The translations under genes were made by a program, and so were the position numbers. Source: Tragulus kanchil (taxonomy: Eukaryota; Chordata; Mammalia; Artiodactyla; Tragulidae). From it: DNA of 64,000 nt. Shown piece by piece: positions 31,826 to 44,325 of the stretch. The stretch spans positions 3,782,001 through 3,846,000 of the forward strand of contig JAIOJX010000004.1 in assembly GCA_022376925.1 (NCBI GenBank), written 5' to 3'. The notes under the pieces were generated by a model that was given only the letters and a program-made list of their open reading frames with translations, was not told where the DNA came from and searched no databases. The number at the start of each line of letters is the position of its first letter. Position 1 is the stretch's first letter.

Positions 31826-32486
31826 GACATCGTCATCTTCATCATCAACTAACGTCTCTTTCCGGGGCCACCCCAAATCACTTGCTGAGCTCCTTGCATG
31901 GCTTTTAAGGTGGTGGGGGTCCTCCTCATCAGCAGGTGCTAATGGTACAGGGAGCAGAGTTCTGTCCTCCCTGAAGGAGGATCTAGGAGGGAAATGCTTT
32001 GTGTGTGGCACAGCTGGATCCCCCTGTGCTGAGCCAGTGACCTGACTGACCCGGTGCCCTCAGGGCTGGGCAGTGGCACCCACACAGGCAGTGAGCAGAG
32101 AGCTGTGAGCTGGGCTGGGATTGCCAAGCAGGCTTACTGAATAGGATGGTTTCTCTGGACCCAGGCCCACTTCTCAGGTTCTGCCTCCACATCTGGAGCT
32201 CTCTGCATTTTGGGGGGCAGATAACAATCTACTTTGAATAAAGATGCCTGGAGGCTCAGGAAACGGAGCCCTCCAAGGACCCTTCCAGCCTTGATGATAG
32301 CTTCAGGTTCTTCTGAGTGTCTTCCTGTTTTGGATCTCAGTTCTGCTCTCTACTTCCCTGACCATAAGCTATCCCACCCTTCTTCCACCCTCATTTCTTC
32401 CCCACATTCTCAGAGACTAGCACAAGCCTTGGCACATGGTGAGGCCTGGCATGCCCTTGACATCAGGTGAATGAATGAAGGAGTTA

Positions 32487-32520
32487 GAACTTGATGATGA
32501 TGATGAAGAAGAAGATGACG
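32487..32520. repeat. GAT/GAA trinucleotide tract (copied at 33583-33616)
   Basis: A short GATGATGATGATGAAGAAGA run inside the unit of duplication 9. The same length is seen in both copies. Confidence 0.85.
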
Positions 32521-32529
32521 GCAGCCATA

Positions 32530-33065
32530 GCTGAGATGCTACCACATGCCAGGCTTGTGCTGCGTGCTTTCCTTGCAATGTCTCATTTAACCCCCACAAC
32601 AGTTCTAGAAAGTGGGTCCCATTTTAATCTGCATTTCATAGAGGACAGTACTGAGTCTGAGAGGTTCACAGCCTACCCAAGCTCAAACACCAAATAAAAA
32701 GCAGAACTGGGATTTGAACCCAGGTGTGTCCATTCTGTGAGCCAGCATGTTTCTATAGAGCGCCATAAGCTGACGACTCCAAATCTGGATGGCTCAGAGG
32801 AATGAGAATCATACAAAGACTCAGGCTAAAGGTAAGTCTTGTTCTGTTGGAGGGTGTAGATTAAGAAAAGACGGAGCAGCTTAATGATAGCACTTCCCCG
32901 GGGGCTGTCATTGAGCTAAGCTTTGATCCTCGTAGTCCTACAAGGTATGTATCATTTCCATTTTCCAGATGAGAACATTGAACTTCAGAGGAGTTAAGCA
33001 ACATGCCCTGGGTCACACAGCAATTAAGCAGCAAACCCAGGATTTGACTGCAGTCTGTCAGCCCC
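32530..33065 (-). mobile_element. Two MIR elements (copied at +1,096)
   Basis: 32530-32740 (ACATGCCAGGCTTGTGCTGC, then GGGATTTGAACCCAGGTGTG) and 32875-33065 (TTTTCCAGATGAGAACATTG, GGTCACACAGCAATTAAG) are both minus-orientation MIRs. Confidence 0.75.
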
Positions 33066-34824
33066 AAAGCCCGTAACTTACGGCTCCCCACTGGAGCTGG
33101 GAATGAGCCACCAACGAATGAGGAAGCACTGACCTGAGACGGCAGCAGTTGTGCAGCGGCACGCGTGCACACACAGACACAACACAGCCCTTCCTTCAGG
33201 CTTCGAAGGGCCATGGATTTCATAGTCAGAGGCCACTCACGACCCTCTCCATTGTACAGCTGGGAGCTGGAGGCCCAGAGAGGGCAGGAGCTCCCCATGG
33301 TCATAAGCAAGTAAGGGGCCAACCAGGGTTGCTCCCTGCCAGCCGCCTTGCCGCCCTTCTCCAGCTCTAGCCATGCAGCCTCCAGCCTTGATGATAGCTT
33401 CAGGTTCTTCTGAGTGTCTTCCTGTTTTGGATCTCAGTTCTGCTCTCTACTTCCCTGACCATAAGCTATCCCACCCTTCTTCCACCCTCATTTCTTCCCA
33501 CATTCTCAGAGACTAGCACAAGCCTTGGCACATGGTGAGGCCTGGCATGCCCTTGACATCAGGTGAATGAATGAAGGAGTTAGAACTTGATGATGATGAT
33601 GAAGAAGAAGATGACGGCAGCCATAGCTGAGATGCTACCACATGCCAGGCTTGTGCTGCGTGCTTTCCTTGCAATGTCTCATTTAACCCCCACAACAGTT
33701 CTAGAAAGTGGGTCCCATTTTAATCTGCATTTCATAGAGGACAGTACTGAGTCTGAGAGGTTCACAGCCTACCCAAGCTCAAACACCAAATAAAAAGCAG
33801 AACTGGGATTTGAACCCAGGTGTGTCCATTCTGTGAGCCAGCATGTTTCTATAGAGCGCCATAAGCTGACGACTCCAAATCTGGATGGCTCAGAGGAATG
33901 AGAATCATACAAAGACTCAGGCTAAAGGTAAGTCTTGTTCTGTTGGAGGGTGTAGATTAAGAAAAGACGGAGCAGCTTAATGATAGCACTTCCCCGGGGG
34001 CTGTCATTGAGCTAAGCTTTGATCCTCGTAGTCCTACAAGGTATGTATCATTTCCATTTTCCAGATGAGAACATTGAACTTCAGAGGAGTTAAGCAACAT
34101 GCCCTGGGTCACACAGCAATTAAGCAGCAAACCCAGGATTTGACTGCAGTCTGTCAGCCCCAAAGCCCGTAACTTACGGCTCCCCACTGGAGCTGGGAAT
34201 GAGCCACCAACGAATGAGGAAGCACTGACCTGAGACGGCAGCAGTTGTGCAGCGGCACGCGTGCACACACAGACACAACACAGCCCTTCCTTCAGGCTTC
34301 GAAGGGCCATGGATTTCATAGTCAGAGGCCACTCACGACCCTCTCCATTGTACAGCTGGGAGCTGGAGGCCCAGAGAGGGCAGGAGCTCCCCATGGTCAT
34401 AAGCAAGTAAGGGGCCAACCAGGGTTGCTCCCTGCCAGCCGCCTTGCCGCCCCTTCTCCAGCTCTAGCCATGCAGCCTCCAGCTGCTGTCTGTGCAGCTC
34501 TGTTCCTTTTCCCAGGCACAGGGAAGGGAGGTGCCTTCTGGGTATAAATAGCAGATGGCGATGCTTCTCTTCAGCAGGGGAGTTAACCCTTGGGGCCCTG
34601 AACATGGAGAGATGCTGCCCTCCTGAGGGAGAAGGCGTGGCAGCTCTCAGAGTTGGAACGTTCCTTACAGAGCAGCCAGACCTTGCTGCTCGAGTGTGAT
34701 TGGTGAAGCAGCAGCCGTGGCATCTCTTTGCAGTGTGTTAGGAATGCAAAACCTCAGGCTCCATCCAGACTCACTCAACTAGAGTCTCCCTTTTAACAAG
34801 ATGCCCAACTGGTCCAGACAGTCC

Positions 34825-34925
34825 TCGCCTTATGAAGATGAGAGACCATGGCTCAGAGAGGGTAGTGATCCCACCCAAGGTCACACAGCATTCCCTGACA
34901 GAACTTCCTCCCCATCATGCACTCA
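34825..34925 (-). mobile_element. MIR fragment (copied at about +1,093)
   Basis: CATGGCTCAGAGAGGGTAGT and CAAGGTCACACAGCATTCC are typical of minus-orientation MIR. Confidence 0.65.
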
Positions 34926-35491
34926 GAGCCCTGCAGGCAGGAATACAGCCCCCACCCCAGTTGTGAAAGGTGAGGGAAGGGAAGTCAGGCAGTCAGGTGC
35001 TGTTTCAGTGCCATCCTGCCCGTCCTGGGCTCAGTCTCTCCATGAAGCCTGCTTTTGGTCCACCCTGGGGCGGGGCCCACCTTGGGCCTGGCCCATAGAG
35101 GCCGACACTGCAAGTCTATGCAGGTGGGCAGGGCCATGGTGCCCGGCTGACTCAGCATGGAGGTGGGTTTGTGGCGTGGGCTGCACCGGTCAAGGCCAAA
35201 CCTGGCCTATTTTCATTTTGCAGAGCTTCGGGAGTTTTCCCGAAACAGCTTTTCTGAAGGAGGCTGTCGGCAGCGTGGGCTGGGAGGAAGGGCCCCTTCT
35301 TCACCTTCCCCCCAACCAAGCTGCTCACTGAGGAGTGTGGACACCATGAAAGACACCCCCTTTCCCACCTCTATTTGCTGCTCTCCCCAAGAAGAGAGCA
35401 GCTGCCCCTTTCCCCCAGCAAACACCCACCAGGGCGGCCAGGGAAACTGGGCCAGGCCCACCCACACCCCTCGCCCATCCGCCACACTCAC

Positions 35492-35540
35492 CGATGTTGG
35501 GGTGCTTCAGCAGGCGGCAGATGCGGGCTTCACGCTCCAG
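35492..35540 (-). pseudogene. CAMK2A: CAMK2A exon 3, truncated copy at a duplication junction
   Basis: The donor side of exon 3 is present ([16 protein letters not shown] with the normal GTGAGT), but the first 11 nt and the acceptor are missing. At 35541 the sequence leaves the exon, runs through about 20 nt of C-rich filler, and restarts at 35561 with sequence already seen at 34468. This is the breakpoint of a 1.1-kb direct repeat. The complete exon follows at 36583-36642. It is probably a contig end, not a true pseudo-exon. Confidence 0.88.
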
Positions 35541-36418
35541 CGGTGCAGCCCCTACCCCCCCCATGCAGCCTCCAGCTGCTGTCTGTGCAGCTCTGTTCCT
35601 TTCCCAGGCACAGGGAAGGGAGGTGCCTTCTGGGTATAAATAGCAGATGGCGATGCTTCTCTTCAGCAGGGGAGTTAACCCTTGGGGCCCTGAACATGGA
35701 GAGATGCTGCCCTCCTGAGGGAGAAGGCGTGGCAGCTCTCAGAGTTGGAACGTTCCTTACAGAGCAGCCAGACCTTGCTGCTCGAGTGTGATTGGTGAAG
35801 CAGCAGCCGTGGCATCTCTTTGCAGTGTGTTAGGAATGCAAAACCTCAGGCTCCATCCAGACTCACTCAACTAGAGTCTCCCTTTTAACAAGATGCCCAA
35901 CTGGTCCAGACAGTCCTCGCCTTATGAAGATGAGAGACCATGGCTCAGAGAGGGTAGTGATCCCACCCAAGGTCACACAGCATTCCCTGACAGAACTTCC
36001 TCCCCATCATGCACTCAGAGCCCTGCAGGCAGGAATACAGCCCCACCCCAGTTGTGAAAGGTGAGGGAAGGGAAGTCAGGCAGTCAGGTGCTGTTTCAGT
36101 GCCATCCTGCCCGTCCTGGGCTCAGTCTCTCCATGAAGCCTGCTTTTGGTCCACCCTGGGGCGGGGCCCACCTTGGGCCTGGCCCATAGAGGCCGACACT
36201 GCAAGTCTATGCAGGTGGGCAGGGCCATGGTGCCCGGCTGACTCAGCATGGAGGTGGGTTTGTGGCGTGGGCTGCACCGGTCAAGGCCAAACCTGGCCTA
36301 TTTTCATTTTGCAGAGCTTCGGGAGTTTTCCCGAAACAGCTTTTCTGAAGGAGGCTGTCGGCAGCGTGGGCTGGGAGGAAGGGCCCCTTCTTCACCTTCC
36401 CCCCAACCAAGCTGCTCA

Positions 36419-36709
<291 letters not shown>

Positions 36710-36999
36710 TCACAGCCTCCAAGGTCCTCTCCTTCCCAGAGCCCTGGGCAAGCTCTCCTTTCAGGCAGAGCCTCTGCGCTCTCGAGAACGCAGTGAGCTG
36801 CAGCGGAAGAGAGAGACCCAGGCTGCAGTAAGGCAGAACCGCCTTCCCCTGTCTAGGTTTAGTTTTCAGCATTCTCTCCTCCTTGTGTCACACAAACAAG
36901 GCTCCAAACAGCCTGGAACACCCCCACCCCAAGTCAGGCTCCAGCTGTCCTGCCCCAGCCCTGCCCCTCCCACTGCACCTCAGGCTGAGCTCTTCAGTC

Positions 37000-37306
37000 T
37001 GCCCGACCCAGCCCTCTCACTCTGGGGCCTTCACACACGCCCTTCTCGCAGCCTGGAAAGTTCCAGCTCAGTCTCCCACCTGCTCTTCACTGGCCACCCA
37101 TCCTTGGATGTCGCCCTCTCCTGGCAGCCCATCCTGACTGCCAGCTGCAGGGGCTCCTCTTCTGTGCTCCCGGGGGCCCTGCACAGCACAGGCCACTCGG
37201 TCTCAGGGATGTCACTGTCCTTGAGGGTGAGGACTTGGTCTCTGTTGTCCCTGTGGCATCTAGCTAAAGGCCTGGCCCATAGAAGGTGCTCAAGAAACAA
37301 CTGAAT
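37000..37306 (+). mobile_element. L2 3' end, interrupted by a SINE (copied at about 38087-38393)
   Basis: GGGGCCTTCACACACGCCCT through AAAGGCCTGGCCCATAGAAG and GTGCTCAAGAAACAACTGAATG match the L2 3' end. A tRNA-derived SINE begins directly after it. Confidence 0.75.
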
Positions 37307-37796
<490 letters not shown>

Positions 37797-38904
37797 TCAC
37801 AGCCTCCAAGGTCCTCTCCTTCCCAGAGCCCTGGGCAAGCTCTCCTTTCAGGCAGAGCCTCTGCGCTCTCGAGAACGCAGTGAGCTGCAGCGGAAGAGAG
37901 AGACCCAGGCTGCAGTAAGGCAGAACCGCCTTCCCCTGTCTAGGTTTAGTTTTCAGCATTCTCTCCTCCTTGTGTCACACAAACAAGGCTCCAAACAGCC
38001 TGGAACACCCCCACCCCAAGTCAGGCTCCAGCTGTCCTGCCCCAGCCCTGCCCCTCCCACTGCACCTCAGGCTGAGCTCTTCAGTCTGCCCGACCCAGCC
38101 CTCTCACTCTGGGGCCTTCACACACGCCCTTCTCGCAGCCTGGAAAGTTCCAGCTCAGTCTCCCACCTGCTCTTCACTGGCCACCCATCCTTGGATGTCG
38201 CCCTCTCCTGGCAGCCCATCCTGACTGCCAGCTGCAGGGGCTCCTCTTCTGTGCTCCCGGGGGCCCTGCACAGCACAGGCCACTCGGTCTCAGGGATGTC
38301 ACTGTCCTTGAGGGTGAGGACTTGGTCTCTGTTGTCCCTGTGGCATCTAGCTAAAGGCCTGGCCCATAGAAGGTGCTCAAGAAACAACTGAATGGGCTTC
38401 CCTGAGGGCTCAGTGGTAAAGAATCCTCCTGCCAGTGAAGGAGACACAGGTTCGATCCCTGAACTGGGAAGATACCAACTGCCTTGGAGCAACTATGTCC
38501 CTGCGCCACAACTACTGAGCTCTGGAGCCTAGGAGCTGCAACCACGGAAGCCCATGCACTCTCGAGCCCAGGCTCTGCATCAGGAGAGGCCGCTGCAATG
38601 AGAAGCCCTCACGCCGCAACCAGAGGGTAGTCCCTGCTCTCCACAACTAGCGATAGCCTGCACCACAACAAAGACCCAGCACAGCCCAAAGTAAATTAGT
38701 AAACACAATTTTTAAAAAACAAAAAAGATGACTTAAGCTTAACCTTTAAAAACAGAAATGACTCAGTGAAAGAACAAATGACTGGATGAACAAATCTTTC
38801 TAATCTCTCTCTGCAGAAGGGCTGTATTAATTTGCAGAAGATGCTTCCTGTGAGAGAAGTTGGGACCAAGGAAAACAAGCAACCCCAAAGTATCTGCAGG
38901 GTAG

Positions 38905-39247
38905 TAGCTTCCCTGGTAGCTCAGTGGTAAAGAGTTTGCCGGCCAATGCAGGAGACTACAGGTTTAATCCCTAATCAGGGAAGATCCCACATACTGCAGA
39001 GCAACTAAGCCCATGAGCCACAACTATTGAGCCTGTGCTCTAGAGCCTCAGAGCTGCAACTATGAAGCCCATGAGCCCTAGAGCCCGAGTTCCACAACAA
39101 GAGAAGTCACCGTAACAAGAAGTCTGCTCACCTCAACTAGAGAGTAGCCCCCACTTCCTGCAACTAGAGAAGAACCTGTGGCTGGCAGTAAAACCCCAGA
39201 ATAGTCACACACACAAAAACTTAAAAATAAAAAAAAAAGTTTAAAAA
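38905..39247 (+). mobile_element. tRNA-derived SINE, cluster member 1
   Basis: AGCTTCCCTGGTAGCTCAGT to an A-rich tail. Flanked by TCTGCAGGGTAG at 38893-38904 and TCTGCAGAGTAG at 39248-39259, a target-site duplication with one mismatch. Confidence 0.9.
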
Positions 39248-39259
39248 TCTGCAGAGTAG

Positions 39260-39500
39260 GGCTTCCCTGGTGGTCCAGCAGGTAAGGACACTGCCTTGCA
39301 GTGCAAGGAGCGCTGGTTTGATCCTTGGCCTGGGAAGATCCCACCTGCTGCGGAGCGGCTGGACCCGTGTGTCCAACTACTGAGCCAGCACTCTGGAGCG
39401 CATGTGCCCAGAGCCAGTGCTCTGCAGTGACAGAGGCCACTACGATGGGAGGCACACACATGCCAAAGAAGGTGAATGACAATAAATATAAAAATAAAAG
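39260..39500 (+). mobile_element. tRNA-derived SINE, cluster member 2 (short)
   Basis: Begins GGCTTCCCTGGTGGTCCAGC right after the 12-nt target repeat and ends in an A-rich tail at 39480-39500 without the C-rich 3' part seen in the next units. Confidence 0.88.
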
Positions 39501-39847
39501 AGGGGCTTCCCCTGGTGGTCCAGTGGATAAGGACACCGCCTTGCAGTGCAAGGGGCGCCGGTTCAACCCCTGGCCTGGGAAGATCCCACGTGCCGCGGAG
39601 CGACTGGACCGATGTGTCCAATCACCGAGCCGGAGCTCTGGAGCGCATGCGCCCAGAGCCGGCGCTCTGCAACAACAGAGGCCACCGCGATGGGAGGCCG
39701 GCAGGAGCCAGAGAACAAAGACGGATGAAAAATAGAGAAATGGAAGACCAATAGAAGTGGCCCGCCCGCTCCCCTCCCTCCCCAACCTGACCCCCGCCCA
39801 AAATAAATAAATAAATAAATCTTTAAAAATAAATAAATAAATAAAAG
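39501..39847 (+). mobile_element. tRNA-derived SINE, cluster member 3
   Basis: Full unit with tRNA-like head, middle region and C-rich 3' part (CTCCCCTCCCTCCCC) before a TAAATAAATAAA tail. It looks identical to the next unit. Confidence 0.9.
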
Positions 39848-40194
39848 AGGGGCTTCCCCTGGTGGTCCAGTGGATAAGGACACCGCCTTGCAGTGCAAGG
39901 GGCGCCGGTTCAACCCCTGGCCTGGGAAGATCCCACGTGCCGCGGAGCGACTGGACCGATGTGTCCAATCACCGAGCCGGAGCTCTGGAGCGCATGCGCC
40001 CAGAGCCGGCGCTCTGCAACAACAGAGGCCACCGCGATGGGAGGCCGGCAGGAGCCAGAGAACAAAGACGGATGAAAAATAGAGAAATGGAAGACCAATA
40101 GAAGTGGCCCGCCCGCTCCCCTCCCTCCCCAACCTGACCCCCGCCCAAAATAAATAAATAAATAAATCTTTAAAAATAAATAAATAAATAAAAG
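39848..40194 (+). mobile_element. tRNA-derived SINE, cluster member 4
   Basis: Apparently identical to member 3, including tail length. Either a very recent tandem duplication or an assembly duplicate. Confidence 0.9.
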
Positions 40195-40540
40195 AGGGGC
40201 TTCCCTGGTGGTCCAGTGGGTAAGGATACCGCCTTGCAGTGCAAGGGGCGCCAGTTCCATCCCTGGCCTGGGAGGATCCCACGTGCCGCGGAGCGGCTGG
40301 ACCGATGTATCCAATTACCAAGCTGGAGCTCTGGAGTGCATGTGCCCAGAGCTGGTGCTTTGCCACAACAGAGACCACAGCGATGGGAGGCCCACACGGG
40401 CCAAAGAACAAAGATGAGTGAAAATAGATAAAATGAAAAAAGACCAATAGAAGTGGCCTGCCCACCCCCTCCCTCCCCAACCCGACCCCCCCCAAAAAAA
40501 TAAAATAAAATAAAAGAGGCATGATGGGGAAAAAAGAGAA
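40195..40540 (+). mobile_element. tRNA-derived SINE, cluster member 5 (diverged)
   Basis: Same family with many substitutions relative to members 3 and 4 and a different tail (AAAATAAAATAAAAG). Followed by TCTGCAGGGTAG at 40541-40552, the same target repeat that precedes the cluster. Confidence 0.9.
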
Positions 40541-40864
40541 TCTGCAGGGTAGAACTTGTCCATGGCAGCACAGGGGCTTTACCCAGAGAGCGCCCACTTG
40601 CTTCCTGGGACTTTTGTCCAAATCCCCTAGATTGCCCCGCCCACCTGGGAGACAGGCCCTGCTTGGGGGCTGCACCCTGAGATGTCATCTCTGACTCAGG
40701 CTGCTGAGCACCGTCACATCCGTTGACTCTAGTCAGTCCTCCCAACAAGCCTGGGCTGTGTGCACCACCGTCCCCATTGAAAACCTGTTTCCATTTTCCC
40801 TTTGGTGCTCTTACAGTTTGGTACTTAATGCCTTAATTAAAAAGAAACAAACCAGTATGTACAA

Positions 40865-41060
40865 GGAGCCAGTCGCAAACACAGAGCATTTACTGTGTGT
40901 CAAGCCCTTTACACGCACCTCAAGCCCTACCAGCCCCCTTCTGAGTGCGGCTCGACCACTGTGCTGCTCTGGAGGACACAGAGGTTCCCAGAGGTTACCC
41001 ATCGGACCCACAGCCATCGGCGATGAGCAGTGGAGCCAGGCTTTCTACCCAGGCAGGGCT
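40865..41060 (-). mobile_element. MIR element (copied at +1,159)
   Basis: GAGCATTTACTGTGTGTCAA, GCCCTTTACACGCACC, then GGACACAGAGGTTCCCAGAG. Minus orientation. Confidence 0.65.
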
Positions 41061-41091
41061 CCAAGGCTGAGCTGTAAAACCCTGAGCCGTC

Positions 41092-41226
41092 GGGGAGCTC
41101 CCCATGGGCCTACTGGTTAGGATTCTCCGCTTCCACTGCCATGGCCCTGGTCAGCCCCTGGTAGGAGAACTGAGTTCCTGCAAGCCACATGGCGTGGCAA
41201 AAATCAATCAATCAGTCAATAAAATT
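41092..41226 (+). mobile_element. Short tRNA-derived SINE, CHR type (copied at 42251-42385)
   Basis: GGGAGCTCCCCATGGGCCTA, CTGGTTAGGATTCTCCGC, then GCAAGCCACATGGCGTGGC and an AATCAATCAATCAGTC tail. Confidence 0.75.
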
Positions 41227-43600
41227 CAGAAACCAGCGCCATTCTGTTCCCTACACCCCGACTCATGACCACCATCTCCACCTGCCCACTATTCCTGGGT
41301 GGGAAAATTTAGGCCCACAGGAGGGAACGCACAGACACTCAGAGGTGGAATCAGGAATAGAGCCCCACTCTCCGAATGTGCCCCCGCCAGAGCAGGTGGG
41401 CACCAGGGAGGGTGAATGAAAACCAAGAAAGTCCCAGCCCTGTCCCCAGGCTGTCAGCTTCCCTCTCCTCTTCCCTCTCCATTAGAGGAATCACCAGCCA
41501 ATCTCTAAGGGCTCCAGAAATCAAAATCAATACTGAAATGTAGCTTTTCCATCAGCAAAGCAATTAAGCCCAATCCTCTTTCAATAGAGTGCAAGTACGA
41601 CACTGCCTGGCTGAAGGCAGGCGCAGGCTAGGGGAGGGGAAGCTGGGCCAGCTGGGGCACCCCACTCCCCGCCCATTCCCTGCCCTCTCTGTCTCTTTAC
41701 ATATCCTCCAGGTTAGGGGAGGCAGGAGGAGGTAGGCTGATTCCCAGGCAAAGAAGGGGACCCCACCCAGGTTTGTCCAAATCCCCTAGATTGCCCCGCC
41801 CACCTGGGAGACAGGCCCTGCTTGGGGGCTGCACCCTGAGATGTCATCTCTGACTCAGGCTGCTGAGCACCGTCACATCCGTTGACTCTAGTCAGTCCTC
41901 CCAACAAGCCTGGGCTGTGTGCACCACCGTCCCCATTGAAAACCTGTTTCCATTTTCCCTTTGGTGCTCTTACAGTTTGGTACTTAATGCCTTAATTAAA
42001 AAGAAACAAACCAGTATGTACAAGGAGCCAGTCGCAAACACAGAGCATTTACTGTGTGTCAAGCCCTTTACACGCACCTCAAGCCCTACCAGCCCCCTTC
42101 TGAGTGCGGCTCGACCACTGTGCTGCTCTGGAGGACACAGAGGTTCCCAGAGGTTACCCATCGGACCCACAGCCATCGGCGATGAGCAGTGGAGCCAGGC
42201 TTTCTACCCAGGCAGGGCTCCAAGGCTGAGCTGTAAAACCCTGAGCCGTCGGGGAGCTCCCCATGGGCCTACTGGTTAGGATTCTCCGCTTCCACTGCCA
42301 TGGCCCTGGTCAGCCCCTGGTAGGAGAACTGAGTTCCTGCAAGCCACATGGCGTGGCAAAAATCAATCAATCAGTCAATAAAATTCAGAAACCAGCGCCA
42401 TTCTGTTCCCTACACCCCGACTCATGACCACCATCTCCACCTGCCCACTATTCCTGGGTGGGAAAATTTAGGCCCACAGGAGGGAACGTACAGACACTCA
42501 GAGGTGGAATCAGGAATAGAGCCCCACTCTCCGAATGTGCCCCCGCCAGAGCAGGTGGGCACCAGGGAGGGTGAATGAAAACCAAGAAAGTCCCAGCCCT
42601 GTCCCCAGGCTGTCAGCTTCCCTCTCCTCTTCCCTCTCCATTAGAGGAATCACCAGCCAATCTCTAAGGGCTCCAGAAATCAAAATCAATACTGAAATGT
42701 AGCTTTTCCATCAGCAAAGCAATTAAGCCCAATCCTCTTTCAATAGAGTGCAAGTACGACACTGCCTGGCTGAAGGCAGGCGCAGGCTAGGGGAGGGGAA
42801 GCTGGGCCAGCTGGGGGCACCCCCACTCCCCCGCCCCATTCCCCTGCCCTCTCTGTCTCTTTACATATCCTCCAGGTTAGGGGGAGGCAGGAGGAGGTAG
42901 GCTGATTCCCAGGCAAAGAAGGGGGACCCCCACCCAGGCCTGGCCGAGAGCCCTCTGTGAGCAGAGGAAGGTTGGACCCTCCCAGGCTCCAGATCCTGCC
43001 ACCCTCATCCCCAGCAGAACCAAAAGCCAGGCAGCTCAAAGTGGGGCCTGTCAGAGCAGGCAAGGGGACTCCTGGCCCGGGCTACACATTCAGGGAACAA
43101 GGACCTAAATCCAAAATTCTGATGTTTTTCTCCATGTGAAGTCACCGGGGAGCAGAGCTACACTAGAGGACTGAAAGAAGAAAACGCTGGTCACCCAGCT
43201 TCAAACATGTGACTGGTGAGCAGACGTCACTGCGGGAAATGCTAGAACTGTTTTTATAAATCTTGTAATCATCATGCGCATAGTACAATTACACTGCATT
43301 GCAACCTTCAGCGCTAAAAGCATTAATTTGTTGAATGTAAACATATACTTTACACAATAACTTTTGCAACTCGGTTTGAAATGTTTTCATTTTCTAATAT
43401 GCAGGGAGCCTCAAGAAATGTAGGGACAGAGTTCCTCTTGACCTCTTTGGCTTTACTTCATTCAGCAGTCTCTTGATCAAAATCAAGGTAATTGTCAGTA
43501 TGGTCAAGCCTTGTTACAACTCAGAACTTTGAGGAGCCCCTCCTACAGGCTCCCCCAGTCCCCAGTCAATAGTCAAGAGGGCAGCCAAGGACCTCTTTAG

Positions 43601-43731
43601 CTGTTGCTATTTAGTCACTAAGTCATGTCTGACTCTTATGTGCCTCCCATGGACTATAGACAGCCAGGCTCCCCTGTCCATGGAATTTCCCAGGCAAGAG
43701 TACTGGAGTGGGTTGCCATTTCCTTCTCCCA
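43601..43731 (-). mobile_element. Bov-A-type SINE fragment (copied at 44670-44800)
   Basis: TGTTGCTATTTAGTCACTAA, GTCATGTCTGACTCTTATG, then TACTGGAGTGGGTTGCCATT. Confidence 0.88.
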
Positions 43732-43864
43732 AGGACCTCTTATTAAAATATAAATGAGATCCTGACTTCAGACCTTCCAACAACTTCCTAAAGTACTTAT
43801 CATACAATCCAAACTCCCCATCAAATCCAGGAAGAACCCTGCAGGGTGCTGAGTTCTGCCTCTT

Positions 43865-44325
43865 CTCGGCCTTGAAGCTCCCCACACACAAGCCTCCTTT
43901 GGGGCCTCAGGCACCACAGACCCCTTCTCACCCCCGGCCTCTGCACCCACTTGCCCTCTACCCCTGGGTCGTCTCGTGGCTGCCTCCTTCTCCGCAGGCA
44001 GGTCCCAACACCGTGTCACCTCCTCAGAGAGCACCCCCGGCTGCCTTTCTCTCCAGCCCCATCGCATCCTCACCATCCTGTCTTATTTTCTTTGTAACGC
44101 TCGTCCCTACTTGAAAGGACCTGGCTTCCTTGAGTGTTTAATGTTCTTTTCAGTTTCCCTCCCTAGAAAACAGGAGTCATGAGAGCAGGACCTTGACTGT
44201 CAGCCTCGGCCGAGTTCCCAAGGCCCAGAGCCGTAAGCAGCTTGTTCAAATTCCAGTACCCAAGAAGCGGCAGAGCTGGGATTTCAACCCGCGTCCCTAA
44301 TTACTGCACTAGATTGCCTCCTATT
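43865..44325. mobile_element. L2 3' end plus MIR fragment (copied at +1,069)
   Basis: 43865-44180 follows the L2 3' end in plus orientation (CACCTCCTCAGAGAGCACCC, CTTATTTTCTTTGTAACGC). 44235-44325 is a minus MIR piece (CAGAGCTGGGATTTCAACCC). Confidence 0.65.

Larger units (their letters stand above)
32285..34480. repeat. Direct duplication 9 (1,097 bp, junction 33382)
   Basis: 32285-33381 recurs at 33382-34480 with near-identity, differing by one base in C runs. It carries MIR fragments and a short GAT/GAA tract. Confidence 0.97.
39501..40194 (+). repeat. Tandem 347-bp SINE units, apparently identical
   Basis: Two consecutive tRNA-derived SINE units (39501-39847 and 39848-40194), including their A-rich tails, look identical base for base at an exact offset of 347. 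A third, clearly diverged unit follows at 40195. Each is bounded by the same A-rich ATAAAAGAGG. This may be a recent unequal-exchange duplication or another assembly duplicate. Confidence 0.9.
40613..42938. repeat. Direct duplication 13 (1,159 bp, junction 41772)
   Basis: 40613-41770 recurs at 41772-42938. The right end of the first copy shows contraction of nearly every C and G run relative to the second (41645-41770 against 42804-42938). One C/T substitution lies near 41329/42488. Confidence 0.97.

Noticed and set aside
32417..32599. Open frame with a run of 11 serines.
   Set aside because: Reverse translation of the GAT/GAA trinucleotide tract inside a MIR-containing intron.
39563..40675. 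A 370-codon open frame on the minus strand, the longest in the window, and a 296-codon neighbour (39078-39968).
   Set aside because: Both are antisense translations of the SINE cluster; the internal repeats in the protein mirror the tandem SINE units. No known domain or splice context.
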